This document shows positions 22,496-34,671 of a stretch of 64,000 bases of DNA, piece by piece. Each line of letters begins with the position of its first letter. The first letter of the stretch is position 1. Source of the stretch: Poa pratensis (Eukaryota; Streptophyta; Magnoliopsida; Poales; Poaceae); contig CAMZMU010000089.1 in the NCBI GenBank assembly GCA_947311845.1, positions 18,604,336 through 18,668,335 of the forward strand, read 5' to 3'. Both the position numbers and the translations under genes were made by a program. The notes beneath the pieces are model-generated. The model saw only the letters and a list, made by a program, of their open reading frames with translations. It made no database searches and was not told the DNA's origin.

Positions 22496-23285
22496 TGAAG
22501 ACTCTCTGGGCTGGGACCATTACTTTTAGCCCCAAGTTGACCCTCCTTTTAGCGAGGCAAAGTGTAATTGCAATGTAGGTGGACAATATGGATGATGAAT
22601 TCTTGCGTTCTATAATCTCACTACTCTTATGTAGGTCAGTTGCCACTTGATGTCATGTTAGAATGGTTTGATCTTCTTTTATGTGAAAATTATCAGGCAG
22701 TCTCTTTGTCTTATTCTGAAAAATATAGTGACCAAGTTGAAAATTCCAAATTTCTAACATAAACGGAGGGAGTATTGGTTTGGCACCTTATGGAGCATGT
22801 ATTCCTTGATGATTCCGTGAGAACTGAGCACTGCGTTGTTTCAATGGGGACTCACATATGCACATATGGTATCAAAACATTATACCCCTCCTCCGATAAG
22901 GTAGAAATTTGTAGCTTAGTTCTTCGTAGTAACCTTGAGGTGTTAATTTATCTCGGGTATAATGTTCGAGGATTACACGAAAGATTTTTGCTGCGAAGTT
23001 TCATGAACACGCTATAAGGGGTTAAAACTTGGTTTAATCTTCAATTGGCCGGGTATGATGACGAAATAAAATTTATGATCTAAGTTGAACGAACTTGGTG
23101 TTAAAAAAATCCTGTCAAAGATCAAGATTTGTGTCAATCTTGACAAAATACTAACTACTCACCAAGATATATCCCGTCCCAAAGATGCACAAATAATACA
23201 ACAAAAATTACATCAACACGTGTATAACGTTATCCTCCTATACATATTAAAACTATCACGTGGATCATAAAAACCAAAACATATT
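22496..23285. other. Unassigned sequence, with one Stowaway-type end
   Basis: A single CGGAGGGAGTA end lies at about 22,763-22,774 without a partner, suggesting a truncated MITE. The last ~100 bp resemble the region downstream of copy D. No gene was recognised. Confidence 0.35.
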
Positions 23286-23365
23286 ACCAGACAAAACACA
23301 AATGGACCAACTAGAGTGAGAACACCAAGTCGGAGTGAGATTCAAGAAAATCGTTAAAATATTTT

Positions 23366-23638
23366 CTATATTTTGCTCCATCCCTCGGGCTCGGGCATGG
23401 GAGCTTGTGATTTACTAGAAACCACTTTAGTACTGTCTAGGCCGGGCGAGTGGTGCTCCATGGCGGCGGTTGTCGCCACCAGGGGATGACCACCGCCTGA
23501 TCCTTCTCCTTCTTTGAGAGTTTTGCTATGCACATGCCCGTGATGTTCCCCGCCACCGCCGCCCTTGCCTTCCTTCTTAGACTCAGGCGGAACTGGGTTC
23601 GGCCTGCTCGGCTGCCGGGCGTTGCCTCTCGCCGACAT
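23366..23638 (-). CDS. Small Gly/His-rich protein, tandem family copy C (unrecognised)
   Basis: This 90-residue frame starts MSARGNARQPSRPNP. It has a Lys/Glu/Gly stretch (residues 21-30), a His cluster (EHHGHVH, 31-37), a second KEGEGSGGGHP block (42-52) and a Ser/Pro-rich tail ending EGWSKI. The two Gly blocks look like an internal duplication. No signal peptide or membrane segment is visible. The ATG is chosen by alignment with copies A and D; a frame extension upstream crosses the presumed 5' leader and has no support. TATATAAA is 116 bp upstream. The region continues to match copy D on both sides for hundreds of bases. Function unknown. Confidence 0.5.
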   Translation of the reverse strand: MSARGNARQPSRPNPVPPESKKEGKGGGGGEHHGHVHSKTLKEGEGSGGGHPLVATTAAMEHHSPGLDSTKVVSSKSQAPMPEPEGWSKI

Positions 23639-23753
23639 GTTCGGCGTCGCCGGCCAAGTTATACTTAACGGTGGTGGACGTTGGAGCAAAGCTCCGTGTT
23701 TCGAGTTGATGCTTGGATCGGTGGATGCAAGTCGACAATCAAGCTCACATCTG

Positions 23754-23922
23754 TTTATATACAAGTGCTTAGCTAGATGCTGGCAGTTAGTACAGCCACG
23801 TGGACCGGACGATCCGTACGCCCGAGCTGCACCAACGCGTAATGAGAAGAATTAACCGGCGACATAATCAGCGTAGACTAAAATGACCAATGAGCGTGCG
23901 GTTATTTCACCTAATCGGCGTC
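23754..23922 (-). promoter_or_regulatory. Promoter-like block of copy C
   Basis: Minus-strand TATATAAA lies at 23,754-23,761 and the conserved upstream block at 23,851-23,922 (TTAACCGGCGACATAATCAG, GAGCGTGCGGTTATTTCACC). It is nearly the same as the block at 34,771-34,853. Confidence 0.55.
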
Positions 23923-24795
23923 ACTGCATATGCAAGCGGCAAGCCCCAATAATAGTACTTCCTGCGAACGTACTATGTGAAAAGAAATATCAGTCACCAT
24001 TGACCTGCAACTTACCCAAGTGACCAAGTCGATCGTCCATGCTTCAAGTCAGTACAGCCTTGAGAAACGACGGAACTCGATCATACGATTTTCAACGTAG
24101 GAGTACATAAGTTGAATTGAACGCTTAATTAATGCACTACCAAATTGGAAGAAGTGAGATGTAATTAACTTTCTTCTCAAGAAAACAAGAGGATATGTAC
24201 AAAGTGGTAAAAAACCAGCCCACAACAGCATTGAGATACTTATTGTCGCCTTTAGACACTTATGAGGCACACAGTGTAATTTACTCGGAAAACATGTACC
24301 ACAAGATTTTCTCAAAAATACAAATTAGATTTCGGCCTCCATAGAGCTCGGGCTTGTCGGAGTTAAATGAGTTTAGGCCATAATCTTATTTACCTGCACC
24401 GCTTTAAGACTACGACGTCCATAAACTCCCCCGGTCGTGTGGCTCTCTTATAGAAGCTCCACCGATGTAACCTGCTGTTCTGCGTGAAGACTCCCTTAAT
24501 CCAGATGACGGGTTTATGGTTACCCAATACCTTTCGAAGGCAAAACTACCAACGCCGGCTGGAGCAGCCGGCCAAGCAACACGACAAACCTGCCCAGGAG
24601 AGGGAATCTCTCTCCACAAATAGCATTCCTCTGGCAGACAGTCGGCTTGCGTCCGAACTCCAGACGAACAATCGACAGGTTGAAGTCGGCCCTCCGTACT
24701 AACCACGTGCAGGCGGGCAAGACACGTCATAGAGACCAGCTCTATGGTCATATCTGGGCGAGCAAATTGACATGAGCCACCTGATCATGTGCCAT

Positions 24796-26191
24796 TGATG
24801 ACCCACAAGTATAGGGGATCGCAACAGTCTTCGAGTGAAGTAAAACCCAAATTTATTGATTCGACACAAGGGGAGGCAAAGAATATTTGTAAGACTTAAC
24901 AGATGAATTGTCAGTTCAGCTGCACTTGGAAATAGACTTGCTCGACACAGTTTATCAGTAGCAACAGTTTTATAGCAGTAGCAGTAGTGAAATAATAGCA
25001 GCAGTAAAATAAAAGCAGCAGTAATAATTGTAGTAGACAGCAGGGTTAAAATACTGTAGGCATAGGGATGGATGAACGGGGTTGCATGGATAAGATAATT
25101 CATATAATAGTCAAGCGTAGGACAATTGCAGATAGATAATAATAAAGTATCCAGGTAATAATCAATCATAGGCATGTGTTCCGTATTTAGTCGTACGTGC
25201 TCGCAATGAGAAACTTGCACAACATCTTCTGTCCTACCAGCCCGTTTGCAGCGGAGCCTCAAGGGAAACTACTGGTAATTAAGGTGCTCCTTTTAATAAA
25301 GCACCGGAGCAAAACATTAACACTCCGTGAACACATGTGATCCTCACATTACAGCCATCCCCTCCAGTTATCCCAATTGTTGTCACTTTGGGGACTCAGG
25401 TTCCGGACAATTATATGTGTAAACAACTTGCAGATATGATCTAAAACAATAATTATCCTCATGATTCAATAACATGTTCAGATCTGAAATCATGTCACTC
25501 GGGCCCTAATGTCAAGCATTAAGCATAACAAGTTGCAACAATGACATAAAGTACTAACAACGGATACTAGGCACCATGCCCTAACAATCTGATATCTATT
25601 ACATGAATGATCTCATCCAATCCCTACCATCCCCTTCAGCCTACAGCGGGGATTACTCACACATGGATGGGGGAATCATGGATGGTTGATGGAGAGGCGT
25701 CGGTGATGATGATGGCGATGATCTCCTCCAATTCCCCGTCCTGGCAGGGTGCCAGAACGGAGTTTCTGATCCCCGAAATAGGGTTTTCGGTGGCGGCGGA
25801 GCTCTGGAGTGTTTCTGAAAAAAGCGTCGATCCCCTCGGGTTTTTAGGTCAAGGGGACTAAGTAGTCGAAAGGGGGACGCGAGGTGGTGCCCGAGGCGGC
25901 CACACCACCCCCCGGCGCGGTTCAGCCCTGGCCGCGCGGGCCCATGGTGTGGGGCCCTCGTGGCCCGCCTCCGTCTCGTCTTCTGGCTCCGTGTGTCTTC
26001 TGGAAAAATAGGAACTTCAGGATATTTTTCGGGGATTTTCCCGAAACTTGACTTTCTGCACAAAAATAAGACACCAGGGCAATTCTGCTGAAAACAGCGT
26101 TAGTCCGTGTTAGTTGCATTCAAAACACACAAATTAGAGGTAAAACAACAGCAAAAGTGTTCGGGAAAGTAGATACGTTTTGGACGTATCA
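24796..26191 (-). mobile_element. Solo LTR
   Basis: This 1,396-bp element starts TGATGACCCACAAG, ends TTTTGGACGTATCA and has a perfect duplication GCCAT (24,791-24,795 and 26,192-26,196). Its ends are the reverse order of the 14,634-17,567 solo LTR, so it lies in the opposite orientation within a related family. A CAGTAG-rich patch occupies about 24,950-25,030. Confidence 0.88.
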
Positions 26192-26504
26192 GCCATCCCG
26201 GGCAATCCGGGAGGGCTCAATGTCAGTACATGACACATCGAAGGCCCCCACTGCCGCCCTCTATAGCGACCTAGGGTAGCTTAGGTCTCATCATAGCATG
26301 TACCCAGGTTGTCACGACATACCACCCTGTCTATAAAGCAATGGCACGCCCCTATATAAAAAGTACACCCTCTCTCTTAGAGGGGGATAAAAAACCTCTC
26401 GAGAGAGAGCGGTAGGGTTGATCATTCCACACACCTACACTCCACATATTACCACTCATCCTCTCCACCAAGAGGAACGACTGAGCCGGCTGCACCCTTA
26501 GCCG

Positions 26505-27002
26505 TAGGGCTGGAATTAAAACTTGAAACTCGCGAGTTAAACGAGTAGCTCGGAACTCGACTCGAACTCGTTGCTAAACGAGCCGAGCCGAGTTTCCATT
26601 TTAGACGTTAAACGAGTTCGAGTTAAACGAGCCGAGTTCCGAGCTACTCGTTTAGCTCGTTTAAAACGGTAAAATAAAATCGTTACATTATTCTTGTCTT
26701 TGTGAATTATTTTACCTCATTATCATAGTTTAACGACTAGATATTACTTAATATTATCATATATTGTTTAATAATTGAATCATACATGACTAAATAATTA
26801 GAAAAAATATATAAAAATCTATTACAATACATGTTAACAGTTTTACCGAGCTAAACGAGTTAAACGAGCAAACTCGCGAGTTTAGCGAGCCGAGCCGAGT
26901 TCCAATTTTGAACTCGTTTGTCGAATGAGCCGAGTCGAGCCGAGCTCGCTAGTTGACCAAGCTTGAACGAGTCGAGCCGGCTCGGCTCGAATTCCAGGCC
27001 TA
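26505..27002. mobile_element. hAT-type MITE with long CGAG-rich inverted arms
   Basis: The ends are TAGGGCTGGAATT and AATTCCAGGCCTA, and a perfect 8-bp duplication CTTAGCCG flanks it (26,497-26,504 and 27,003-27,010), as expected for hAT. The 498-bp element consists of two arms dense in GAGTTAAACGAG and GAGCCGAG words around an AT-rich centre. It encodes no transposase. Confidence 0.9.
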
Positions 27003-27216
27003 CTTAGCCGGTAATCCCTTGTACTTTGAGTGCTTCACACGCCAGAAGACATTGATCCAAATAGGACTAGGGATGTTACGGGAGATGATCCATGGGCCCA
27101 AAACTGTATACATATCGTGTGTGCTTGAAGCTGTTAGCACATTCAATCGTGGTCACAAGCCTTATCTACATACAAATTCACTAGCCAGTTATGAAACACC
27201 GATAATTAGCGTGACA

Positions 27217-27665
27217 GGTAGGGGTTTTGTGCAAGAACATACGGGCATCGCAATGCGCTCAACTTCGTTCACCTTCACCATCAGCAGCTCCACCGCCGCC
27301 CTGGTTTCCACTTGTCATTCGTGACGGCAGACTCGCTCCCGAGGAAAGCTTTCCCTTCGGAATCCCTCGAGTTCACCACCAACCAGGAGGGTGAGACGCA
27401 CCTCGTAAGCCCGCGCCTTCCCCATCAAGGGTAACGCCTCCGCCAGAGATCCCAATTGCAAACACAGGCCCTACAGAGCGGCTAACATCACACCGTCAAG
27501 ACACTAGTACAGAACGACACTATAAAATTATGGCATCATCATTATTAGTCATGTCAATGATTTTTGTTGACATGGAGGAGGGACAAATCGATGTCATCTA
27601 GGTTCAGTATGTAAGCCGTTTAACTTTTGAATTATCTAGTGAGTGGGCACCATAGGTATATTCGA
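27217..27665. other. Unassigned sequence with a possible CACTA start
   Basis: The left half is moderately GC-rich, without a supported frame. CACTAGTACAG at about 27,503 looks like a CACTA end, but no partner end was found. From about 27,665 onwards similarity to the downstream flank of copy C begins. Confidence 0.3.
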
Positions 27666-27998
27666 AAAAGTGAGAGAAATAAGCATTTACAAGGTTCACA
27701 AGAAATATGCCACAACCAGCATAAAAAAAAGCCTGAAAGACTTTACAATATCATGTCACTCATAAAAACTAAAACAATTTACCAGACAAAACACAAATGG
27801 ACCAAATAAAGAGACAACTACATAGGTTGATTGAGATTCAACAAAATCTTAAAATATTCCTATATTTTTCGACAGTCACCGATTGCAAATTATCTTGGCT
27901 CAAATATAAATAAGACATAATGGCATCTCTCCCTTCAACCATCAATTAAATCGAACGGCTGCGGTTGCGCAACAATGCACGATTATCTTCATCAATCA

Positions 27999-28310
27999 TC
28001 ATGCATCAGCTGAGCCTTCACCCTCGTCTTGAGTTTTGCTCGGTCCCTTGGGCTCGAGCGTAGGAGCTAGCGATATACGAGAACCCCCCTCACTGGGTAG
28101 GCCGGACAGGCGGGGCGCCGTGGCGGCTTGTGTTGCCAATGGAGGATGGCCACCACCTGATCCGTCACCTTCTTTGGGAGCTTCAGTAGGTCCATGACTG
28201 TGATGATCCCCGCCCTGGCCACCCTTACCTTCCCCGTTAGTCTTGGGAGGATTTGGGTCGGGTTTGTCGTCTGGACGGCGGGGCTGCCGGGCGTCGCCTC
28301 CCGTCGACAT
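27999..28310 (-). CDS. Small Gly/His-rich protein, tandem family copy D (unrecognised, separated from its promoter)
   Basis: This 103-residue frame starts MSTGGDARQPRRPDD. It has the same order as copy C: a Pro/Lys-rich N-terminus, EGKGGQGG then DHHSHG (34-39), KEGDGSGGGHP (46-56), and a longer Ser/Pro/Glu tail. The frame is open and the start matches copy C. About 90 bp upstream of the ATG a 6.3-kb LINE interrupts the leader; the matching TATATAAA and upstream block resume at 34,672-34,853. Expression from the original promoter is therefore doubtful. The product's role is unknown. Confidence 0.5.
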   Translation of the reverse strand: MSTGGDARQPRRPDDKPDPNPPKTNGEGKGGQGGDHHSHGPTEAPKEGDGSGGGHPPLATQAATAPRLSGLPSEGGSRISLAPTLEPKGPSKTQDEGEGSADA

Positions 28311-28401
28311 GACTCGCGTGGCCGGTCGAGATAGCAACCTAGCGAGGTTATCCCTAACAAAGCTCCGTGTTTTGAGTTGATGCTTGGATCGGTTGGATGC
28401 A

Positions 28402-30557
28402 GCGTCGCGGCGGTGACGACGATCGCGCTAGCGGTCATCAACCCATCGGCTGTGACTACTGTGCCGTTCGTGATCGGTACGAGTGCTGCAAACAAGAAGA
28501 AGCAAAAGAAAAAGAAGTCGGCGGCCGGGCAGAGTGCCGCGCCGGCTGTTCCCGCACCTGTTGCTCCTGGGGTGACTCCGACGACGGCCGAGCGGTTGCT
28601 CCGCTGGTTCCCACCACCAAGAGGAAGAGATGCTCGCACTGTAAGGTGGATTCCCATGAAACAAAAGATTGTTGGTCGACCGTTATTGCTACATCTGTGA
28701 GAAGGTCGTGCATCCGACTCTTCGTTGCCCAATTCTGAGGTTGTCGAAGCCGTATGCTGGTATGGCGGGTATTGGGAGTGAAGATACTATGTTCAGCCAT
28801 CTCCCGGACGGGGTTTTCAAGCCCCAACTTGCTATTACTTCGGCTCCGGTGGCTATTGTGACGGTGACTGGGGAGCCAGTGTCAGCGGAGATGATTCAGT
28901 CTATGCTAGCTCGCTTCTGTCCGTTGCAGTCCGCGTGGTGCTGGGAGGCTATTCCTCATAAAGAAGACTCTTTCTTGGTCAACTTTCCCTCCATGGCGGA
29001 TTTGGACAGAATGAATGGGTCCGAATTAGGGGTGCCAAAATAGCAATCGTGGATTTCTTTGGACATTTGGATACCCGAGGAGATTTTGCCCACGGCGGAG
29101 TTGACGCCGACTTGGGTGCATGTATCTGGAGTGCCAAACACGGTTCGCCATTTCCTAGGTCTGTGGGTACTCTCATTGGCAAGACTATGGATGTGGATCT
29201 TTTGGCTCTCCGGCATCACAATGTGGTTAGAATTCTGGTGGCGATCCGCAATCCCAATCAGTTTGAGACGAGAGTGGTTAAAGCTGATGCCTTTGTGATC
29301 CTTAAGGGGTACTCTTTTCGGTTCAGCAAGGAGGCCGCCGATTACGTTGCAGAGCCAGACTTTGTACCTTTTATTTGGAGGAAAAATGAGAAGGACGATG
29401 ATGCAAAAGGGATGGAAGACAATGATCATTCTGAAGCAAGCTTGAAGGACCCACCTTTGCCTGCGATGGGGACACTCCTATGCCTCAAGTTAATACTCGA
29501 GGCCGGGAGGTTCTTCTCTTGGACAGTTGGGGTCCGTTGATGTGCTCCATGGAATTGCGGTGACACCTTTCAATAAAAATCCTCAAACTCCGCGTGGAAA
29601 AGAAATCGTGGCGCAAATTTTAGCTTCACCGACAAACATGAGAGCTGATGCAACTGTGGAGCATCTGCTGGTGGCAAAGAAGGTCAGGGCACACTGCACT
29701 GCGCTGGACGTTACGCGGCCCACGGCAAGGGGTTGTTCGACGTCACCTACTGCGGCTGGCTGCGCGAGTGCTGGGCTACTGTCCGGCAAGGCGAGCTCGC
29801 CTGGAGCTGACGATGGGCCACTGGAGGATGGTGTTGTGCTGCCACCCAGGCGGTCCACGACTGCTTGCATGGTGGGCTCCCGACCGGGGCTGCTGGCTCG
29901 GTCGCTGCGGCGGATGGGCCGATGGTGCTGGGCTCCCAGCTCCCGCCTAGGGCGATGGTCGGCAGCGCGCGCGGGGAGCTTCTGGTCAACTCTGCTGGCT
30001 CGCTCGGCGCAGAGGACAGGCTGATTGAGCTGGGCTACTCTCTGTCGCCTACGGCGGCCTGTTCGCCGACACGTCAGGAGCTGACTGGGCCGGACGACGC
30101 CAGGACCAAGGATCCACCGAAGCTGCTTCTGTCAGATGGTGCTACCGAAGCATTGCAGCCGACAGAGGTGCAGCATGCTTCGGTCCAGGAGCTACAGCGA
30201 CACGCTACCACGCAGGAGATCGTCATCGACTCGTCCACGTCACCGATATCTGGGTCGACGCTGGGGGTGGGTTCTACCTCATCTTTACCACCCTTGGTGT
30301 CCACCCCGTTGAGGAGGAGCGAGAGGCACACTGTGGCGGGGGACGGGGCCTCCGGCACGGATGAAGACTCAATGGTGAAGGCTATGAGACGCAAGGCCGA
30401 ACAGAACCTCGACACCGTTGGTATGAACAAATCTACAAAGTTTTTTCTTGCTTTTTCAAATTCAAGCATTTCAGCTAAATTGAATAGCGTAGGAATTTCT
30501 TTGGGTCATAATGTTTCAACCATTAATTTGTCGACTAATGCATTGAGGAATTTGTAA
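28402..30557 (+). pseudogene. LINE ORF1 (RNA-binding, gag-like)
   Basis: Zinc-knuckle-like stretches CSHCKVDSHETKDC and CYICEKVVHPTLRC (about 28,630-28,740) precede a domain resembling the plant DUF4283 region (LARFCPLQSAWCWEAIPHKEDSFLV, here split by a stop near 29,043). A long Gly/Ala/Pro-rich segment follows, ending near 30,557. Frame changes at about 28,690, 29,045, 29,520 and 29,900 break it. ORF1 proteins coat LINE RNA. Confidence 0.7.
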
Positions 30558-30611
30558 TATGACCGGTTAACAGTCACTCCAAAAGACTCGTGTAAGTCGT
30601 TTACTCCTCAC

Positions 30612-33600
30612 ATGGACGAGGAGGAGCAACATGACACAATTGATGTCCAGCTCCTCTCACATCTAGTGGGTGATGTATCGGAGGGTGGCTTAGATGAGGC
30701 GATGCTAAGTTCATTATATGATCTAAAAGCGTCTGGCCGGAATCCAAAGCCGACTCTCTTAAAAATAATAATAAGAATAAAACGCCACGTAAAAAGGCGA
30801 AGATTGACACACCTCCAATTGTTTCCGATGAATGGCATATTCGAGAATAGCAGAGGTCTTGGTGACTTGGCTAAACATTCTCGTATTGCGGATTCTATTC
30901 GGGATCATCGCTTGGATTTTGTGGGAATCTCAGAAACTGGTAAACGTGATTTCTCCACGAGTCTACTTAACCGCCTATCTGGTGGTGTAGAATTCACATG
31001 GAAGTCACGTCCACCACGTGGCAGATCTGGGGGCATACTACTGGGCGTCAGAAAAGAAACCATGGATGTGTTGGCTAGTTCGAAGGGGAATTTCATATTA
31101 AGTTCCACATCCGTAACAAAGTCGACAATTTTACATGGAGTCTTGTCGCCGTGTATGGAGCAGCCCAAGATGAGCATAAAACTGCTTTTCTCCGTGAGTT
31201 GGTAAGTCTGGTAAAAGATAATCCATACCATATAATTATAGGTGGCGATTTTAATTTACTAAGGTTTCCACATGAGAAGAGTAGAGGAAGATTTGACACC
31301 CGTTGGCCTATTCTATTCAACGCTGTAATTGACAGTCTTGATTTAAGAGAGGTTTCAATGGTTGGGAGGTAGTTCACCTGGGCTAATAGCCTCCTAGAGC
31401 CAACATACGAGAAGTTGGACCGCGTACTAATGGACTCGGATTGGGAAGCCAAATTCCCAATGGTCACAGTACGGGCTCTCGAACGTATTGAGGCGTTGTC
31501 AGATCATGCTCCCATACTTCTAACCACGGGAACACCTAACCCATACTGTAAACGCCAGTTCAAATTTGAATTGGGTTGGTTACACAGGGAAGGTTTTTCT
31601 GATATGGTTAAAATGGTGTGGGAACGGCCTGTACCTGGTGTTAATCCAATCCAAAGGTGGAACAATAAAATACGCGCGACGCGCAAACACCTGATTGGAT
31701 GGGCTAAACATATGGTAGGCCAACTAAAAAAGGAAAAGCTTCGTTTGTCAGCCATAATTGATGAATTAGAGGCTTTTGCTGAAGTGAGACCGCTATCAAC
31801 TCAGGAGATTGAATTAAAAAAGCAATCTAATGCGGAGATGGCACGTCTCCTTCGTGAAGAGGAGCTCAAATGGTACCAACGATCAAAAGCTCAATTTATC
31901 TTGGAGGGAGATTCGAACACGAGATACTTTCATAGTCTAGCTAATGGCAGACACAGAAAAAAAACTCATTCACTCTCTCACTCAAGATGAGGGTATGATT
32001 GAAGGTCATGAGCAACTCAAAAAATATATCACAAATTATTACAAAAATCTATTTGGGGAGCCAGATGCAGATAATTTCTGGCTAGATGAATCCCAAATAG
32101 ATGATATCCCGCAAGTTTCCGATCAGGAAAACGCCCATCTTACAGCTCCTTACTCTGAGGAGGAGGTAAAGAAGGCGGTATTCCAAATGGAACACAACAA
32201 AGCACCGGGTCCGGATGGTTTTCCAGCTGAGTTTTATCAAACCTTTTGGGACATAATCCAATCGGACTTGCTCGAGATGTTTCATGCTTTGCATGCTGGA
32301 CAACTCGATCTATTTCACCTAAATTTCGGTGAGATAATTTTGCTGCCTAAGGTTAATGAAGCAGAAAGGATTCAACAATATAGACCAATCTGCCTTCTAA
32401 ACGTTAGCTTCAAAATTTTCACAAAAACCGCAACTATTAGGCTTAATTCGGTGGCTGATCGTGTTGTGAAACCAACTCAGACGGCTTTTATGCAAGGTCG
32501 CAATATCCTGGATGGGGTAGTGATCCTACATGAGACAGTTCATGAGTTGCATCGGAAAAAGCTAAACGGGGTAATTTTGAAAATAGACTTCGAAAAGGCT
32601 TATGATAAAGTCAAGTGGTCTTTTCTCCAACAAACACTCAGGATGAAAGGTTTTTCGGATGAGTGGCGTGCCATGATTCATAATTTCGTTTCCGGAGGAA
32701 GTGTCGCCATCAAAGTTAATGATGACGTTGGTCGATACTTCCAAACGAAAAAGGGATTAAGACAAGGCGATCCATTATCACCTATATTATTTAATATAGT
32801 CACTGATATGTTAACCATAATCATTGAACGCGCGAAAGTTGATGGGCAAATTGAAGGTGTGGTACCGCATCTAGTGGATGGCGGATTGTCCATTCTTCAA
32901 TACGCGGACGATACAATTCTTTTTATGAAACATGATATGGAAAAGGCAAGAAATCTGAAATTAATATTATCAGCGTTCGAGCAACTTTCCGGTCTAAAAA
33001 TTAATTTCATAAAAGCGAATTGTTTTGTTTCGGTGACGCTCAAGACGAGGCTACCCAGTACGCTGAGCTTTTTGGCTGTGGGTTAGGCCAGTTTCCAATA
33101 AACTATCTTGGCATCCCAATTCACTTTAGGAGGCTAACCATTGCTCAATGGAAACAAGTCGAGGAGAGACTACAAAAGAGGTTGATTAGCTGGAAAGGAA
33201 AACTACTATCCCTGGGAGGAAGATTGGTTCTCATAAATTCAGTACTAACTAATATGGTACTGTATATGATATCATTCTTCCAGTTACCGAAAGGAGTCTT
33301 GCATCGATTAGATTATTTTCGATCAAGATTCTTTTGGCAAGGGGATAACGAAAAAAAGAAATACCGGCCAGCCAAATGGGAAGCTGTGTGTCGCCCAAAG
33401 ATCACGGTGGTCTAGGGATTCAAGACCTTGAGGTCAAGAATAGATCCCTTCTTAGTAAGTGGATGTTTAAGCTTCTGACTGAAGAAGGGGTGTGGCAGAC
33501 ACTACTTAGGAGGAAGTATGTTGGCTCAAGTGCGGTATCACAGGTCTCTTGGAAACCTGGTGATTCACATTTTTGGGCTGGCCTAATGTCGACGAAAAAA

Positions 33601-34380
33601 TTCTTCTTCCCGTATGGCTCTTTCTCTATTAAGGATGGCTCTGAGATAAGGTTCTGGGAGGATAAGTGGTTGGGAAACACCTCGCTCCGAGAACAATATC
33701 CAGCTTTATACAACATAGTCCTTGGACATCACAAAAGCGATACGCTCGCTCAAGTGTTGGAGGATAATCCTCCAAATGTGACGTTCAGAAGAGATCTGAT
33801 TGGTCCAGACTACTTGCTTGGCACGAGTTGCTACAGCGTCTAGAGTCTGTCAATTTGACACAAGGGGCCGATGAGTTTCGTTGGAATTTACACAAGAATG
33901 GTAAATTTTCCGTGGACTCCATGTATACAGCGTTAATCCAACCAGATGTGCCGGTTGACAATAATAAGAAAATCTGGAAGATGAAGATTACACTAAAAAA
34001 CAAAGTTTTTGCGTGGTATGTTCGTCGAGGGGTTATTCTTACTAAAGACAATCTTGCGAAACACAATTGGTATGGAAATAAAAAAGTGTGTTTTCTGTCA
34101 CAAAGACGAAACTATCAAACACTTATTTTTGAGTGTCAATTTGCTAGTTTATATGATCGATCATCCAGATAGGTTCTATTTTATACCCACCCATAAGCAT
34201 TGCCAATATTTTTGCCGCTGGCTGAATGGGGTGGATAGGAGGTTTAAACAACTTATTAGGGTGGCAGCGCTTGCCGTTATATGGTCGCTATGGCTATGTA
34301 GAAATGACAAGGTGTTTAATGATAAAAATTGTTCTCTTATGCAGGTTATTTGCAGGAGTACAGCTACGCTCCGTTTGTGA
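30612..34380 (+). pseudogene. LINE ORF2: endonuclease, reverse transcriptase, zf-RVT
   Basis: The AP-endonuclease-like domain includes GLGDLAKHSRIADSI, the ETGK...PPRGRSGGILLG part (about 30,850-31,050) and GGDFNLLRFP (about 31,240). Reverse transcriptase follows at 31,944-33,086, with APGPDGFPAEFYQ, GRNILDGVVILHE, RQGDPLSPILFN and the catalytic YADD near 32,900. The C-terminal zinc region and Trp-rich tail (RNDKVFND) end at about 34,380. Frame changes near 31,190, 31,950, 33,040, 33,400, 33,835 and 34,060, plus an in-frame TAG at 31,370, make it inactive. Confidence 0.92.
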
Positions 34381-34671
34381 TCTCAGTTGCAACGTGTGGG
34401 GCATCGAGACCTGTTTATGAAGTGTGTACCAGACTGGAGGATACGGCGAGAGACTTTTTATCCCAACATGGATGACAACATAATTTGCGGATTGACCCTC
34501 CGCCTCACTAAGCGTTCTTACAATTTTTCATTATGATATGTAATTCGCCTTTTTTACTTTTCAAACTTCCGTACTTGTTTCGGCTATGTGCATCTTTGTT
34601 ATACAGAGGCTGGGTGTAATAATTAAACCTTTTAAGTAATAAATCTTCCTTTATCGAAAAAATTACATCTG

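Larger units (their letters stand above)
24355..27216 (+). repeat. Possible LTR-like element interrupted by a solo LTR and a hAT MITE
   Basis: Removing the two inserts leaves about 955 bp starting TGTCGGAG and ending GCGTGACA, with CCTATATAAAAAG at 26,352-26,364. Copies C and D stop matching at its left edge. No clear target duplication or primer site was found, so the LTR reading is tentative. Confidence 0.35.
28402..34662 (+). mobile_element. LINE (L1-type non-LTR retrotransposon), near full length, degenerate
   Basis: ORF1-like and ORF2-like regions are followed by a short 3' tail ending TTCCTTTATCGAAAAAA. The insertion point is set by alignment of copy D with copy C: copy C sequence continues where the LINE starts and ends, apart from ~17 bp missing. 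I could not see a target duplication. It lies antisense to copy D. Confidence 0.88.

Noticed and set aside
23639..23764. N-terminal extension of small protein copy C
   Set aside because: It runs through the presumed leader up to the TATA box and is not open in copies A and D.
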